Assembly: GCA_027050775.1 (NCBI GenBank) | Contig: JALUBH010000046.1 | Span: 1-64,000 of the forward strand | DNA length: 64,000 bases | Source of the DNA: Campylobacteraceae bacterium | GTDB lineage: Bacteria > Campylobacterota > Campylobacteria > Campylobacterales > Sulfurospirillaceae | Direction: 5' to 3' | Shown: positions 17,458 through 26,883 of the stretch, piece by piece | Numbering within the stretch: position 1 is the first letter of the stretch | Layout of the letters: each line of letters starts with the position of its first letter | The notes under the pieces: generated by a model | Told to the model about the DNA's origin: nothing | What the model saw: only the letters and a program-made list of their open reading frames with translations | Database searches by the model: none | Position numbers and translations under genes: made by a program

Positions 17458-18331
17458 TCATAACCCCATTAATTATATCATTCAAAAGAGATTTTACATT
17501 TTCTGAACTATTTGATTCTAGAAAAGATCTAAGTGCTTTTATTGCATCCTTTTTTTGATGCAATCTGTACTTTGATTTTGCAAACCAAATCCAACTTCTT
17601 TCGCTACTACTATCTATATCGTTAGCGATAATCGACCACTTCAAAGAGTTTTTATAATCTTTTTGTTTATAATAGCTTTCACAAAGCATTAGAGCAAAAA
17701 CAATATCGTGCGTCTTTTTAAATTTATCATTAAGATATTTTATCGAGTCAATATCTTTCATCTCTATATTGATTTTTGGCTTTTTATTGTCCTTGTTTGT
17801 TATTGTAGCATTTTTATTTGTATTTTTAGCTATATTTTGTTGTGTTTTTATAATCTTTGTTGGCGTTTTATCTTTTTGGGAGGAAGAAAAAACCAATATT
17901 TTTGTGTTTGAGCGATCTGCTGCAAAAGTTCTGGATGGATAAATCTTAAAGATCAGATTATTTTTTGTAACATTATTTTCTTTTGTTATGACCTTTTTAT
18001 TTAAATCTTTTCTAGGAGTATTGTTGTTTTTGGTTATGGATGATTTTTTTATAGTTTTTATAATTTGTGGTGATATTATAGCTTTTTTCTTTAAACTTTT
18101 ATTTCTATCTTTATTTGAAAATAAAATACTGATAGTCTCATCGCTTACATTTGCTTTTGGTTCAATTTTTTTGACTATAACCGCTGTTTTATAGAGGTAA
18201 AGAAAATAGTATGTAGTAGATGAGGCAAGCAAAATAAATATAAAAAGAAAAAGAAAAGATTTAAATCTTTTCTTCATGATATATCTTGAATATTTTTTTT
18301 CTAAATCAGCTATATCTTTTGGACTAAGCAT
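17450..18331 (-). CDS. Membrane-anchored TPR protein (MshN-like)
   Basis: The 293-residue protein has a short cytoplasmic tail, one membrane helix (about residues 24-46), a lysine/asparagine-rich linker and C-terminal TPR-like helices (about residues 205-285: FALMLCESYYKQKDYKNSL, then RSWIWFAKSKYRLHQKKDAI). Position between the AAA ATPase and the assembly ATPase corresponds to mshN and to the unnamed gene of the C. jejuni cts operon. It overlaps both neighbours by 8 bp. A scaffold role is likely. Confidence 0.7.
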   Translation of the reverse strand: MLSPKDIADLEKKYSRYIMKKRFKSFLFLFIFILLASSTTYYFLYLYKTAVIVKKIEPKANVSDETISILFSNKDRNKSLKKKAIISPQIIKTIKKSSITKNNNTPRKDLNKKVITKENNVTKNNLIFKIYPSRTFAADRSNTKILVFSSSQKDKTPTKIIKTQQNIAKNTNKNATITNKDNKKPKINIEMKDIDSIKYLNDKFKKTHDIVFALMLCESYYKQKDYKNSLKWSIIANDIDSSSERSWIWFAKSKYRLHQKKDAIKALRSFLESNSSENVKSLLNDIINGVMND

Positions 18332-19136
18332 TAATCATCCCTTGTGAAATTCCAGCCATCGCCAGATATTTTATTTGCAGGGATCTTTGGTTTAATTTGG
18401 ATGGATTTGAGGTATCATAATACTCCAATATCTCAAATAGTTTAAACAAAAGTTTGTTTATGGTTCTTAGATTCCCATCCGTAATTTTCATAATAAGTTT
18501 AAAATGCTTCTCCTTAAATAGTGATAAATATTCAAATTTATTGTGAAAAATCAGCTTTTTTTCTATGTATGTTTTCACTTCTTGGAAGTTTGAGTTTTCT
18601 AACTCTATACTTTCCCATATGCGAGTTTTAAAATAGTCTTTTGCGAGTATATCTTCTTCATCTGTTTTATGCACGGTAAATAAAAATTTAAATTTTCTGG
18701 AATCTGCCATAAGTCTGATTTTTTCTATCAAATCTTCCGGATAAAGTTGAGATTCATCTATAAGAACAGTTGTTGCTACTCTATTTTTATCTATTTTTTT
18801 TGTGACAATTGACAAAAATTCATCGTATCCGCTAAATTTTGGAGCTGTCTCTTTAAAAGTTTTTTTATATAAAAATTTCAGAAACTCCATCTCATCGAAA
18901 AAAGGTCTTGGTAAAAAGATGATATTCCTCTTCTTTTTAAAATCATTATATATCTTTTGCAAAAGAAAAGTTTTTCCTGTTCCTGGTTTGCCGTAAAACA
19001 ATATAAGCTTTAGTGGTTTATCTATAGCCTGTATAAGCTTGTCATATGCAACTGATGATTTGTCAAGATTTACATAATCAAAGACTTCACCATCAAGAAA
19101 AATATCTTTTAAATCAGAATATTGACTTCTATTCAT
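18324..19136 (-). CDS. ctsP: AAA ATPase, ExeA/MshM/CtsP type
   Basis: The 270-residue protein has Walker A (FYGKPGTGKTF, about residues 45-55), Walker B TTVLIDESQLYP and sensor motifs, as in ExeA and MshM. ExeA-type ATPases help secretin assembly; CtsP is required for DNA uptake in C. jejuni. It has no peptidoglycan-binding extension and no membrane segment, so it is cytoplasmic. It overlaps the secretin gene by 8 bp. Confidence 0.85.
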   Translation of the reverse strand: MNRSQYSDLKDIFLDGEVFDYVNLDKSSVAYDKLIQAIDKPLKLILFYGKPGTGKTFLLQKIYNDFKKKRNIIFLPRPFFDEMEFLKFLYKKTFKETAPKFSGYDEFLSIVTKKIDKNRVATTVLIDESQLYPEDLIEKIRLMADSRKFKFLFTVHKTDEEDILAKDYFKTRIWESIELENSNFQEVKTYIEKKLIFHNKFEYLSLFKEKHFKLIMKITDGNLRTINKLLFKLFEILEYYDTSNPSKLNQRSLQIKYLAMAGISQGMINA

Positions 19137-20610
19137 ACATTCTCTTGGAAAATCCTAGCTCTCTTAAAGAGGTTTTTGTCACACCTCTTACTCCAATTAT
19201 TTTAGGAGTGATAACAAAAATTAACTCTTGTGAAGTTAAGCTGTCTCCTGTATGTTTAAAAGCATTGCCCAAAATTGGAATATCACTGAGTAAGGGTACG
19301 CTAGAGTTATCCTTTCCTTTTGAATTTGTTATTAAGCCGCCCAAGATTATCGTACTGCCATTTTTCACTCTGACGACTGTTGAGAGTTTTTTCTCTGAAG
19401 TGTCAGGTGCAATTTCTCTTGGAACAGTTTGTTTGCCATCATCTTCAGTGTATTTAAAGTTACTCACAGAAGGGTTAATTCTAAGTATTATTTCACCATT
19501 GTCTGAAATTTCTGGTGTTATATTTAGGAGCACTCCTATAAATATGGAGTAGTTTTTATAAGTTGTGACTGTCGGCGCATTTGAGGTATTGCTTGTTGAG
19601 TCTTCAGGTACACGATAGTTTATATTGTCTCCAACGGTGATTAGCGCTTGTTGATTGTTCAAAGTCAATACTTTGGGACTAGAGACTGTTTTTGTGTTGC
19701 CGTAAGTTGATAAAAAGTCGATTAAGCCACTCATGGAAAAGATGTTATCACTTATCACGGTATATGTATTTGTGTAGTTTAATGCCTTTAACGGATTTGT
19801 ACCGGTACCGACTGAATTAAAGTTAGCAGAATTGTTTAAAGATAGATTGAACTTACTCCAGTCTATGCCTGTTGAACTTTTATTTTCCAAGCTTACAGAG
19901 AGTATTGATACATTGATTAAAACTTGTTTGTGAAGTCTTTTTCTGAGAATTTTTATGTATTTATCAACTCTGTCTAGCTGTTTTTTGGTGGCGGTTATAG
20001 TCACAATTCCCGCACTTGGATTTATGATTGGTTTGTCGGCTTTGTATTTGTCTTCGGCTGTATTTAACACAGCGGTTAATTCATTTGATATCTTTGCCCA
20101 AAAATCAAATTTATCATTTGATGTGATTTTATTATCACCATTTATGCTTCTTGTGCCACCTTCTTCTGTTGGTGTGGCATCAACCGAAGCATTCAATACA
20201 GCTGTTCCGTTTCTTACGGATGTTATATAATCTATATTAAATATTCTTGTGTTTAAAGAGGAGATTCTAAGAAAATTTTGATTAAATTTATAGTACAGAT
20301 CGTTTTCTCCTATCAAAAGCTTAAAAATTTCATCCAAAGAAAGGTCTTTTATATTTACACTATCTAGATTTTTTTTCAAGATTTCTTTTGCAAAATCATC
20401 TTTTGTGATGATAGTAAAATTGCATGAATCAGCAAGTTGAGACAAGATGTCCATATTGCTTACTTTATCATTTGTTTTTATACTAAATGTTCTGTATTCA
20501 CAAGATTTATTATTTTTTGCAGCATATAGGGGGAAAACTGCAAAGTAAGCTAAAACTACTAATACAAATAGCCTCTTGTTATTTTGATGAAAATTTAATC
20601 TTAGACTCAT
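19129..20610 (-). CDS. ctsD: Secretin, GspD/MshL/CtsD family
   Basis: The 493-residue protein has a signal peptide (RLFVLVVLAYFAVFPLYA), a short N-terminal secretin/TonB-like domain (SQLADSCNFTIITKDD), one N-domain (KPIINPSAGIVTITATKKQL) and the C-terminal secretin pore domain with VPLLSDIPILGNAFKHT near residue 450. It would form the outer-membrane channel. No lipobox is present, so it may need a pilotin. The gene start overlaps the upstream PilP/MshK-like gene by 32 bp. Confidence 0.9.
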   Translation of the reverse strand: MSLRLNFHQNNKRLFVLVVLAYFAVFPLYAAKNNKSCEYRTFSIKTNDKVSNMDILSQLADSCNFTIITKDDFAKEILKKNLDSVNIKDLSLDEIFKLLIGENDLYYKFNQNFLRISSLNTRIFNIDYITSVRNGTAVLNASVDATPTEEGGTRSINGDNKITSNDKFDFWAKISNELTAVLNTAEDKYKADKPIINPSAGIVTITATKKQLDRVDKYIKILRKRLHKQVLINVSILSVSLENKSSTGIDWSKFNLSLNNSANFNSVGTGTNPLKALNYTNTYTVISDNIFSMSGLIDFLSTYGNTKTVSSPKVLTLNNQQALITVGDNINYRVPEDSTSNTSNAPTVTTYKNYSIFIGVLLNITPEISDNGEIILRINPSVSNFKYTEDDGKQTVPREIAPDTSEKKLSTVVRVKNGSTIILGGLITNSKGKDNSSVPLLSDIPILGNAFKHTGDSLTSQELIFVITPKIIGVRGVTKTSLRELGFSKRMYE

Positions 20611-21031
20611 TGTCTTTCCTTATAAAAAGTTCTTTTGATGTGTTTGGGCTTCTTAATAAAACACTTCTGTTTTTTATCTTTATCAATTTGTACACTCCAA
20701 TTTTTGTATATTTTTTATACCATTTCCCATTTATCATAGCTCTTCTATTGAAAATAGCATCTAATTTATATACAATTTTTGGTTTTTTGGTTTTATTGCC
20801 ATCTTTTGTTTTTTTATATATGACTATAAAAGGATTTTTGATTTTGTTTATTGTTTTAGTATCAACGCCGACTCTAGTTTCGCTGATTTTTTCAAATATC
20901 TTATCATATTGTTTTGTGTCATTACCTAGATTTAATCCTGTTGCAGAAAGTAAAAAATTTGGAAAAAAAAGCATAAAAATTAAAAATATTTTTGCGTGAT
21001 TAAGTAATTTTTTCAATATTTCATCCCCCAT
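20579..21031 (-). CDS. Periplasmic PilP/MshK-like protein
   Basis: The 150-residue protein has an N-terminal hydrophobic segment (IFLIFMLFFPNFLLSA) and a C-terminal strand-rich region with VYKLDAIFNRRAMINGKWYK then IKIKNRSVLL. This pattern (a conserved INGKWY followed by a turn and a hydrophobic strand) is that of MshK/PilP/GspC homology regions, which link the platform to the secretin. Position just before the secretin agrees. In C. jejuni the transformation protein CtsR lies at this place; identity was not tested. Confidence 0.7.
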   Translation of the reverse strand: MGDEILKKLLNHAKIFLIFMLFFPNFLLSATGLNLGNDTKQYDKIFEKISETRVGVDTKTINKIKNPFIVIYKKTKDGNKTKKPKIVYKLDAIFNRRAMINGKWYKKYTKIGVYKLIKIKNRSVLLRSPNTSKELFIRKDNESKIKFSSK

Positions 21032-21660
21032 ACGCCAATATCTACATAGCCATCTATTCCAGTGGCACCTTTGAGTTGCATTTCGTAAATATCTACTACA
21101 AGCTTACTTTCTTCAATAGCATTTATAAATTTCATTATGTTTTTAAATCTGCCGTTAAATTCAACTTTAAGATTCAAAATTTGTTCTATCTTTTGTAGGC
21201 TTGGTTTATTTATTTTGTTTTCAATAATTTTTATCTTTACATGATTTTTTGCTGCCATAAGTGTAATGGAATTAAGAAATTTTGCCCAATTTTGATTGTT
21301 GAACAAAAGATAGGATAAATCTTTTAGTTTATTGTCAACATAAGTATTGGTATAAGTTATTTTTTCCAATAAAATCTTTTCACCTTCAATTTCACTTTTG
21401 GCTTTTTTTATGTAAAAGTGTTCATCTCCATTTCGGGTAACAGACCTTAGATATCCTTTCTCGTTTTGAACCTTTTTATTCATGGAAATTAGATTTCTTT
21501 TTGTGATTTTTAATCTCTTTTCTGTTATTGGAAATACATACGAATATACGATAAATCCAATAAATACAAATATCATTAGAAATATCAGAGCGAGTTCACT
21601 CTCTTTTTTTCCAGATAAAGAAGCATCTATTTTTTCAAATATATTTTCTGAACTACTCAT
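21013..21660 (-). CDS. PilO-like bitopic membrane protein
   Basis: The 215-residue protein has one membrane helix (residues about 25-45, LIFLMIFVFIGFIVYSYVF), a coiled coil and a C-terminal ferredoxin-like half ending in NAIEESKLVVDIYEMQLKG, as in PilO/MshJ proteins that form the periplasmic alignment complex. It overlaps both neighbours (19 bp and 8 bp). Very AT-rich, like the whole operon. Confidence 0.7.
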   Translation of the reverse strand: MSSSENIFEKIDASLSGKKESELALIFLMIFVFIGFIVYSYVFPITEKRLKITKRNLISMNKKVQNEKGYLRSVTRNGDEHFYIKKAKSEIEGEKILLEKITYTNTYVDNKLKDLSYLLFNNQNWAKFLNSITLMAAKNHVKIKIIENKINKPSLQKIEQILNLKVEFNGRFKNIMKFINAIEESKLVVDIYEMQLKGATGIDGYVDIGVWGMKY

Positions 21661-23176
21661 TGATTAATCCTATGGTTACTTTTGATATATATTTTTGTTT
21701 TTTATCAACCTTTTCGATTTTATCAGTATTTATATTGTATTTATCGAGTTTTGTCAGATTTTTTATAAATTCTGTAATTTTTTTATCGCTCCTATTTTGA
21801 ATATTAAATATGAATTCGTTGTCCTTGAACTCAATGTCATCAATTTTTGAATTATATTTATTTGAGATTTTAAAAAATTCAGCCAAAATAAGTGCTTTCA
21901 TAGGATAAGATATCTTTTTATTATAAATCTCTGTAAGCAATTTTTTTCTAAATTCAAATTTATTTTTCTTTTTTTTCAAAAAACCGTCTATTCTGTTTTT
22001 CTCTTGTTTTAAAGAAGCAAGTCTATTTTTGATTGCAGATGTTTTTTTATGAAGTTTAATAAATGTTTTTGTCTGTTTGTTAAGTTTTAGTTGTAAAAAA
22101 TAGCTATATCCAATTTGATATGTTGGATAACTTAGAGAGAGGACAATGCTAGCAGCCAATACCCCAAGCAATTTTCCTAAAGGTCTTTTTGAAAGAGGAG
22201 GAGGGCGCCTAAAGGGAGAAAAGTTTAGACTGTCATCTTTCTCTTCAAAGTATGACTGCACAGCTAAGATCATAAGTATATGTATTTGATCTATATACCA
22301 CTCTTTTGAGTTAATGGCTATGCTGAAGTTGAAATCGTGCGACTCTAAACCTAGATAACTTTGCGCATACTCTTCGATACCGAGCAATTCACCAATTTCA
22401 GAACCGATATATAATTTGTCTATCGACTCTAGTGAATATGATCTTTTGGCGTATATGATTACATCATTGATATATAAAAAAATCTCTCCAAAAAGTTTCA
22501 TAAGGTGTTGCTGATAATCTAGATTAGTGCCTTTGAGTCCTTCTCTTGTTAAAAGATTATCAAAATCTTTATCTTCAATTCTTTCACCTATTAATTCACA
22601 AAATTTTTCGTTAATTTGTGTTAATGAATAGTGCAAAGATTTGGAGTATATATACTCACCCTCCCTATAGATTGCAAGGAAAGCATCATCTTTTTGGAAG
22701 TATACAAAACAATCGATGCCCTCAGGCTCTATAAAAGCCTTTTCGTAAAGGGATTGCATCAAAAATGGAGCACCTGTAGCATAATCTATATATTTTGTAT
22801 GTTTCTTTATGGGGGATAGTCTCTCTTCGACAGATGACGCATCTATAACAAAGACATTAAATGTTCTATTTTTTGTATCGTTTGTTTCAGTTTCCAGATA
22901 TGTTATTGAGTAGTTTACAGCAGAATCCAGTCCAAGTTCATCATATACTTTTATCTCGATAGCATCTTTCAAATCGTTATCAGGTATGTTTCTGCTCATG
23001 TCGATTGTTGCAGATATGATGTCTTTAGATGGAATATAAGATATAGTGAAAGAGTCTTTTTTGCTCTTTTCTAATTTATTTATTTTTATTTCATTTTTGA
23101 AGTATTCGTAGGAATTGAGAGTTATCGGATCAACAGAGATAATGCTTGAAAAGTTCTTGTTTTTGTTTGTCGCCAT
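21653..23176 (-). CDS. PilM-PilN-like fusion protein of the transformation/pilus operon
   Basis: From the ATG at 23174-23176 (AGGAG 9 bp upstream; an upstream in-frame TTG is less likely) the product has 507 residues. The first ~300 resemble a PilM/MshI-type actin-like fold (IYREGEYIYSKSLHYSLTQI and KLYIGSEIGELLG). A proline-rich linker, one membrane helix (about 330-350) and a PilN-like coiled coil and periplasmic domain follow. PilM and PilN are usually separate and bind tightly, so a fusion makes sense. First gene of the operon, behind a -10-like TACAAT. Confidence 0.65.
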   Translation of the reverse strand: MATNKNKNFSSIISVDPITLNSYEYFKNEIKINKLEKSKKDSFTISYIPSKDIISATIDMSRNIPDNDLKDAIEIKVYDELGLDSAVNYSITYLETETNDTKNRTFNVFVIDASSVEERLSPIKKHTKYIDYATGAPFLMQSLYEKAFIEPEGIDCFVYFQKDDAFLAIYREGEYIYSKSLHYSLTQINEKFCELIGERIEDKDFDNLLTREGLKGTNLDYQQHLMKLFGEIFLYINDVIIYAKRSYSLESIDKLYIGSEIGELLGIEEYAQSYLGLESHDFNFSIAINSKEWYIDQIHILMILAVQSYFEEKDDSLNFSPFRRPPPLSKRPLGKLLGVLAASIVLSLSYPTYQIGYSYFLQLKLNKQTKTFIKLHKKTSAIKNRLASLKQEKNRIDGFLKKKKNKFEFRKKLLTEIYNKKISYPMKALILAEFFKISNKYNSKIDDIEFKDNEFIFNIQNRSDKKITEFIKNLTKLDKYNINTDKIEKVDKKQKYISKVTIGLINE

Positions 23177-23221
23177 AGTCCACAACTCCTATTTTTAAAT
23201 GAAAAAGTTAATCTAAAATTA

Positions 23222-23227
23222 ATTGTA
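23222..23227 (-). promoter_or_regulatory. Probable -10 of the transformation/pilus operon
   Basis: On the minus strand TACAAT lies about 45 bp before the first gene, in the only non-coding gap between era and the operon. The -35 is not clear. Confidence 0.4.
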
Positions 23228-23244
23228 CCATAAAATTTTCATTT

Positions 23245-24165
23245 TTAGTCTAAATTATACCCCATTTTTTTCAAAAGTTCCCTATTCTGGCTCCATCCAG
23301 GCTTAATTGTGACAAAAATCTTTAAAAAAGCCTGCTTATCTATGATTTTTTCTATCTTTTGTCTTGCGCGTTTTCCTATTCTTTTTAGTGTCTGCCCGTC
23401 TCTACCTATAATGATGCCTTTTTGGCTCTTTTTTTCAACTATTATGTTGGCAAATATACGCTCTATCTCTTCACTCTCCTCGACACTGTCGATAACTACA
23501 TCGGCAAAATATGGAATCTCTTCACTTGTGTTTTCAAAAATGGACTCTCTTATATACTCTTTGTAAATATCTCTCATATTTTCTGTTGTTAAAATTTCAG
23601 GATCATACAAATACGGATGTTTTGGTATATACTTTGAAACCTCTTCAAGTATATAGCCCTGAGTTACACCTTTTTTTATAGAGATAGGAATCAAAGATAA
23701 AAAATTGTCTTGGTATTTGCTAAATTCCATTATTTTTTTGAGAACTTTTTCATTTTTAACCTGATCAGTTTTTGTGAGTAAAATGATATGCGGTGTTTTT
23801 TTGCTATTTTTTTCTAAAAAATCAAGATAATAGTCTATCTTGTCTGTGACGGGAGAGAGAAAAAGTATTAAATCACAATCTCCCATGGCTTTTAGTGCCT
23901 CTTCAAGCATGAATTGGTTCAGAAGTCTTTCTTGCTCATGTATGCCCGGGGTATCGATGAAAATAATCTGAGTTTTTTTATGCAGTGCTATTATCTTTGA
24001 TCTTCTTCTTGTGGCATTTGCTTTATGTGAGACCATAGCTATCTTTTCACCAACCAACCAGTTTAAAAGAGAGCTTTTGCCTGCATTTGGTCTACCTACA
24101 ACTGCTACGAATCCAGACTTTGTATCGCAATTTTCCTGATTTGATTTTTTCTTTTCATTTTTCAT
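23245..24165 (-). CDS. era: GTPase Era
   Basis: The 306-residue protein has G1 VGRPNAGKSS at 23-32, the switch II motif IDTPGIHEQ, the LLTKTDQV G4 motif, and a C-terminal KH domain with the RDGQTLKRIGKRARQKIE signature. Era binds the 3' end of 16S rRNA in small-subunit maturation. Its ATG overlaps the hslU stop (TGATG). The order rplI-hslV-hslU-era is that of C. jejuni. Confidence 0.97.
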   Translation of the reverse strand: MKNEKKKSNQENCDTKSGFVAVVGRPNAGKSSLLNWLVGEKIAMVSHKANATRRRSKIIALHKKTQIIFIDTPGIHEQERLLNQFMLEEALKAMGDCDLILFLSPVTDKIDYYLDFLEKNSKKTPHIILLTKTDQVKNEKVLKKIMEFSKYQDNFLSLIPISIKKGVTQGYILEEVSKYIPKHPYLYDPEILTTENMRDIYKEYIRESIFENTSEEIPYFADVVIDSVEESEEIERIFANIIVEKKSQKGIIIGRDGQTLKRIGKRARQKIEKIIDKQAFLKIFVTIKPGWSQNRELLKKMGYNLD

Positions 24166-25490
24166 CAGAGTATATACCTACTGCTATCTTCATCTTCTAC
24201 TATGGAGTCTAGTTTTTCATGTACTAGCTCCTCTGTTACTCTTATCTCTTCACCTGCATGTTCGTCCGCGCTAAAGCTGATATCTTCAAGTATCTTTTCT
24301 ATGACTGTGTGAAGTCGTCTAGCTCCTATATCTTCTGTTTTTTCATTTGTAAGATGTGAAATTTTAGCGATTGCTCGAACTGCACCATCATCAAAGACAA
24401 GATCTACGCTTTCTGTTTTTAGAAGCTCGGTATACTGTTTAAGAAGAGAGTTTTTAGGCTGAGTTAGTATTTTGTATAAAATCTCCTCGCTTAGAGAGTT
24501 TAACTCAACTCTGAGTGGAAATCTTCCTTGAAGTTCAGGAATCAAATCACTAGGTTTACTAAGGTGAAAAGCACCGGCAGAGATAAAGAGTACATGATCG
24601 GTTTTTACTACACCGTATTTTGTATTTACATCACTTCCTTCAACTATAGGGAGTAAGTCTCTTTGCACGCCCTCTTTGCTCGGGTCACTTCTGTTGCCTG
24701 CATGTGAGCTTACAGCAACTTTATCTATCTCGTCGATAAAAATTATACCGCCATTTTCAGCTCTGTCTTTTGCTTCCACTTTTATTGCTTCAAAATCGAG
24801 CAATTTCTCGCTCGCTTCATTTTTCAGTGCCTCTTTTGCCTCTTTTACTTTGAGTGTTTTTTTGATATTTTTTTGATTAGAACCGAGTATTTTTATGAAA
24901 GACTCTTGAACTTTTATGACTTCAGGAGGCAGTGATGAATCAGATAAATCACTGCTGCTGTTTGAAATCTCTATCTCTATCTCTAGATCATCAAGCTCAC
25001 CGTCGCGAAACTTTTGTCTCATCTTCCCATAGCTTCTTTGATAGTCACTTTTTTTCTCCTTACTAGCACCCTTTGGTAGAGGAGGTAGGATTTTTTCTAT
25101 GATTTGTTTCTCTACATGTAGAGCTATATGATCAGCATTTTTCTCTTTATGCTGAGCCCTTACAAGATTTACGGATGCCATCATCAAATCTCTCACCATA
25201 GACTCTACATCCCTTCCTACAAATCCAACTTCAGTGTATTTGCTAGCTTCCACCTTTACAAATGGAAGCCCCATCATTTTTGCCATTCTTCTTGCTATTT
25301 CTGTTTTTCCTACACCGGTTGAACCAATCATGAGGATATTTTTTGGCATGATTTCTTCTTGCATCTCAGTGGAGAGTTGCATCCTTCTATGCCTGTTTCT
25401 CAATGCAACGGCGATGGATTTTTTTGCTTCTAGTTGTCCTATTATGTATTCGTCAAGGTATTTAACTATCTCTTTTGGAGTTAAATTCAT
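24165..25490 (-). CDS. hslU: HslUV protease ATPase subunit HslU
   Basis: The 441-residue AAA+ protein has Walker A GSTGVGKT at 56-63, Walker B IIFIDEIDKVA, the insertion I-domain in the middle (about 110-240) and the C-terminal small domain ending in SSRYIL, the tail that docks into HslV. HslU unfolds substrates and feeds them to HslV. It starts right after the hslV stop. Confidence 0.97.
   Translation of the reverse strand: MNLTPKEIVKYLDEYIIGQLEAKKSIAVALRNRHRRMQLSTEMQEEIMPKNILMIGSTGVGKTEIARRMAKMMGLPFVKVEASKYTEVGFVGRDVESMVRDLMMASVNLVRAQHKEKNADHIALHVEKQIIEKILPPLPKGASKEKKSDYQRSYGKMRQKFRDGELDDLEIEIEISNSSSDLSDSSLPPEVIKVQESFIKILGSNQKNIKKTLKVKEAKEALKNEASEKLLDFEAIKVEAKDRAENGGIIFIDEIDKVAVSSHAGNRSDPSKEGVQRDLLPIVEGSDVNTKYGVVKTDHVLFISAGAFHLSKPSDLIPELQGRFPLRVELNSLSEEILYKILTQPKNSLLKQYTELLKTESVDLVFDDGAVRAIAKISHLTNEKTEDIGARRLHTVIEKILEDISFSADEHAGEEIRVTEELVHEKLDSIVEDEDSSRYIL
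25110..25123 (+). repeat. CTCTACATGTAGAG palindrome, copy 4 (perfect 14-mer)
   Basis: Perfect 14-bp palindrome inside hslU, read on the coding strand as GCT CTA CAT GTA GAG (ALHVE) in the variable I-domain, where protein conservation is weak. Confidence 0.7.
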
Positions 25491-26033
25491 CTATTTTGTT
25501 TCCTCTAAAGTATAAATTTTTATATGGTCATTTGTATATATACAAAGTTCACTTGCTATCTTTAAGCTCTCTTTTACAAGGATTTCTTCATCTAGATCTG
25601 AGTGTCTCTGAAGTGCTCTTGCAGCTGAAATCGCAAAGTTTCCACCGCTTCCTATGGCGGCTATCATCTCATCTTCAGGCTCTACAACATCACCGTTTCC
25701 ACTAAGGATAAAGATATGCTTTTTATTTAGCACTATCATCATGGCTTCAAGTCTGCGAAGCATTTTGTCTTTTCTCCACTCTTTTGAAAACTCTATGACA
25801 GATTTGTACAAATCGCCTTTTTTCTGTCCTAAAATTCCCTCAAACATATCAAAGAGGTTAAAAGCATCGGCCGTGCTTCCTGCAAATCCTGCTAAAATCT
25901 TGCCATTATAGAGTCGCCTTATCTTTGTGGCATTGTTTTTTAGTACGCTATTGCCAAATGTTACTTGACCATCCCCGCCTATGACGGCTTTGTTTTTGCC
26001 TTTATAAGCAAGTATAGTTGTGGCTTCAAACAT
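25491..26033 (-). CDS. hslV: HslUV protease proteolytic subunit HslV
   Basis: From the ATG at 26031-26033 the product has 180 residues beginning MFEATTIL; processing would expose the catalytic Thr of [18 protein letters not shown] and the later [15 protein letters not shown] stretch are typical. A TTG four codons upstream is also in frame but would overlap rplI; GGAGAG sits at proper distance from the ATG. HslV is the proteasome-like peptidase of the HslUV complex. Confidence 0.95.
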   Translation of the reverse strand: MFEATTILAYKGKNKAVIGGDGQVTFGNSVLKNNATKIRRLYNGKILAGFAGSTADAFNLFDMFEGILGQKKGDLYKSVIEFSKEWRKDKMLRRLEAMMIVLNKKHIFILSGNGDVVEPEDEMIAAIGSGGNFAISAARALQRHSDLDEEILVKESLKIASELCIYTNDHIKIYTLEETK

Positions 26034-26034
26034 C

Positions 26035-26481
26035 TTACTCTCCAACTATCTCGACAGTTAATTTGGCATGTATTCCATGCCCTAGTTTAACAGATATGTC
26101 AAACTCACCTGTCATTTTTATGGCTTTATCTATCTCGACAGTTTTTTTATCTATCTCTATAGCATATTGGTTTTGTAATTCGTGTGCTATTTCATCTTTA
26201 GTGACAGCCCCGAAAAGACTGCCGTTTGCACCCAATTTTCTTTTGATAGTAAGTTTAATATCTGCCAATTTTTTTTCTACACCCTGTAGCCTGACAAGTT
26301 CATTAGCAGCCTCTTTGGCTTTTCTTTTTTGCTCTGCCTCATATTTTTTTATGACTCCATTTGTTGCATGTAGTGCAAAACCCTTGCCTATCAGAAAATT
26401 TCTTCCGTAGCCGTCTTTTACATCTTTTATCTCGCCTTTTTTGCCGAGTGACTTTACATCTTTTATTAATAAAACTTTCAT
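26035..26481 (-). CDS. rplI: 50S ribosomal protein L9
   Basis: The 148-residue protein has the L9 N-terminal RNA-binding domain ([33 protein letters not shown]), the long connecting helix and a C-terminal domain. Length matches the family. It is 9 bp after the rhodanese gene and 1 bp before hslV. Confidence 0.97.
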   Translation of the reverse strand: MKVLLIKDVKSLGKKGEIKDVKDGYGRNFLIGKGFALHATNGVIKKYEAEQKRKAKEAANELVRLQGVEKKLADIKLTIKRKLGANGSLFGAVTKDEIAHELQNQYAIEIDKKTVEIDKAIKMTGEFDISVKLGHGIHAKLTVEIVGE

Positions 26482-26490
26482 TTTTTTCTC

Positions 26491-26883
26491 CTATATATTT
26501 TTTGGTAATTTTGCATTTTTACTGGTTTTACCAGTATATGCAACTATTCCTTCACTAAGATGGGCGATTTTGTCAAATCCCATTCTTTTGAGTATCATCA
26601 AAACTTGTGCCGTCCTGTTTCCTGTTCTACAATAGATAAGTATATGCTTATCTTTGATACTTTCAAGATTTTCTATGTATTTATGTAAAAGTGTTGTCGG
26701 ATATAGCAGATCGGTCTCGTCTATACTTTTGTCACTATATTCATAAATTTCACGAATATCTATCAACTGAAAATCAAATTTCCCCTCTTCTTTGTACTTA
26801 AGCAGTGCTTGCAAATCTTCATCTTTTGCTTCACCACTTGAAAATACTCTTTCCTTGATTTTCTCCAAATTATGCATCGCCAT
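26491..26883 (-). CDS. Rhodanese-domain protein
   Basis: The 130-residue single-domain protein has [15 protein letters not shown] and the active-site loop IYCRTGNRT with the catalytic Cys, followed by [16 protein letters not shown]. Rhodaneses carry persulfide sulfur. The CRTGNR loop has six residues like sulfurtransferases, not seven as in Cdc25-type phosphatases. No signal peptide. Its start overlaps the argG 3' end by 14 bp. Substrate unknown. Confidence 0.88.
   Translation of the reverse strand: MAMHNLEKIKERVFSSGEAKDEDLQALLKYKEEGKFDFQLIDIREIYEYSDKSIDETDLLYPTTLLHKYIENLESIKDKHILIYCRTGNRTAQVLMILKRMGFDKIAHLSEGIVAYTGKTSKNAKLPKNI

Noticed and set aside
26043-26045. TTG start giving a 184-residue HslV
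   Set aside because: It would overlap rplI; the ATG at 26031-26033 has a proper ribosome-binding site and the usual propeptide length.
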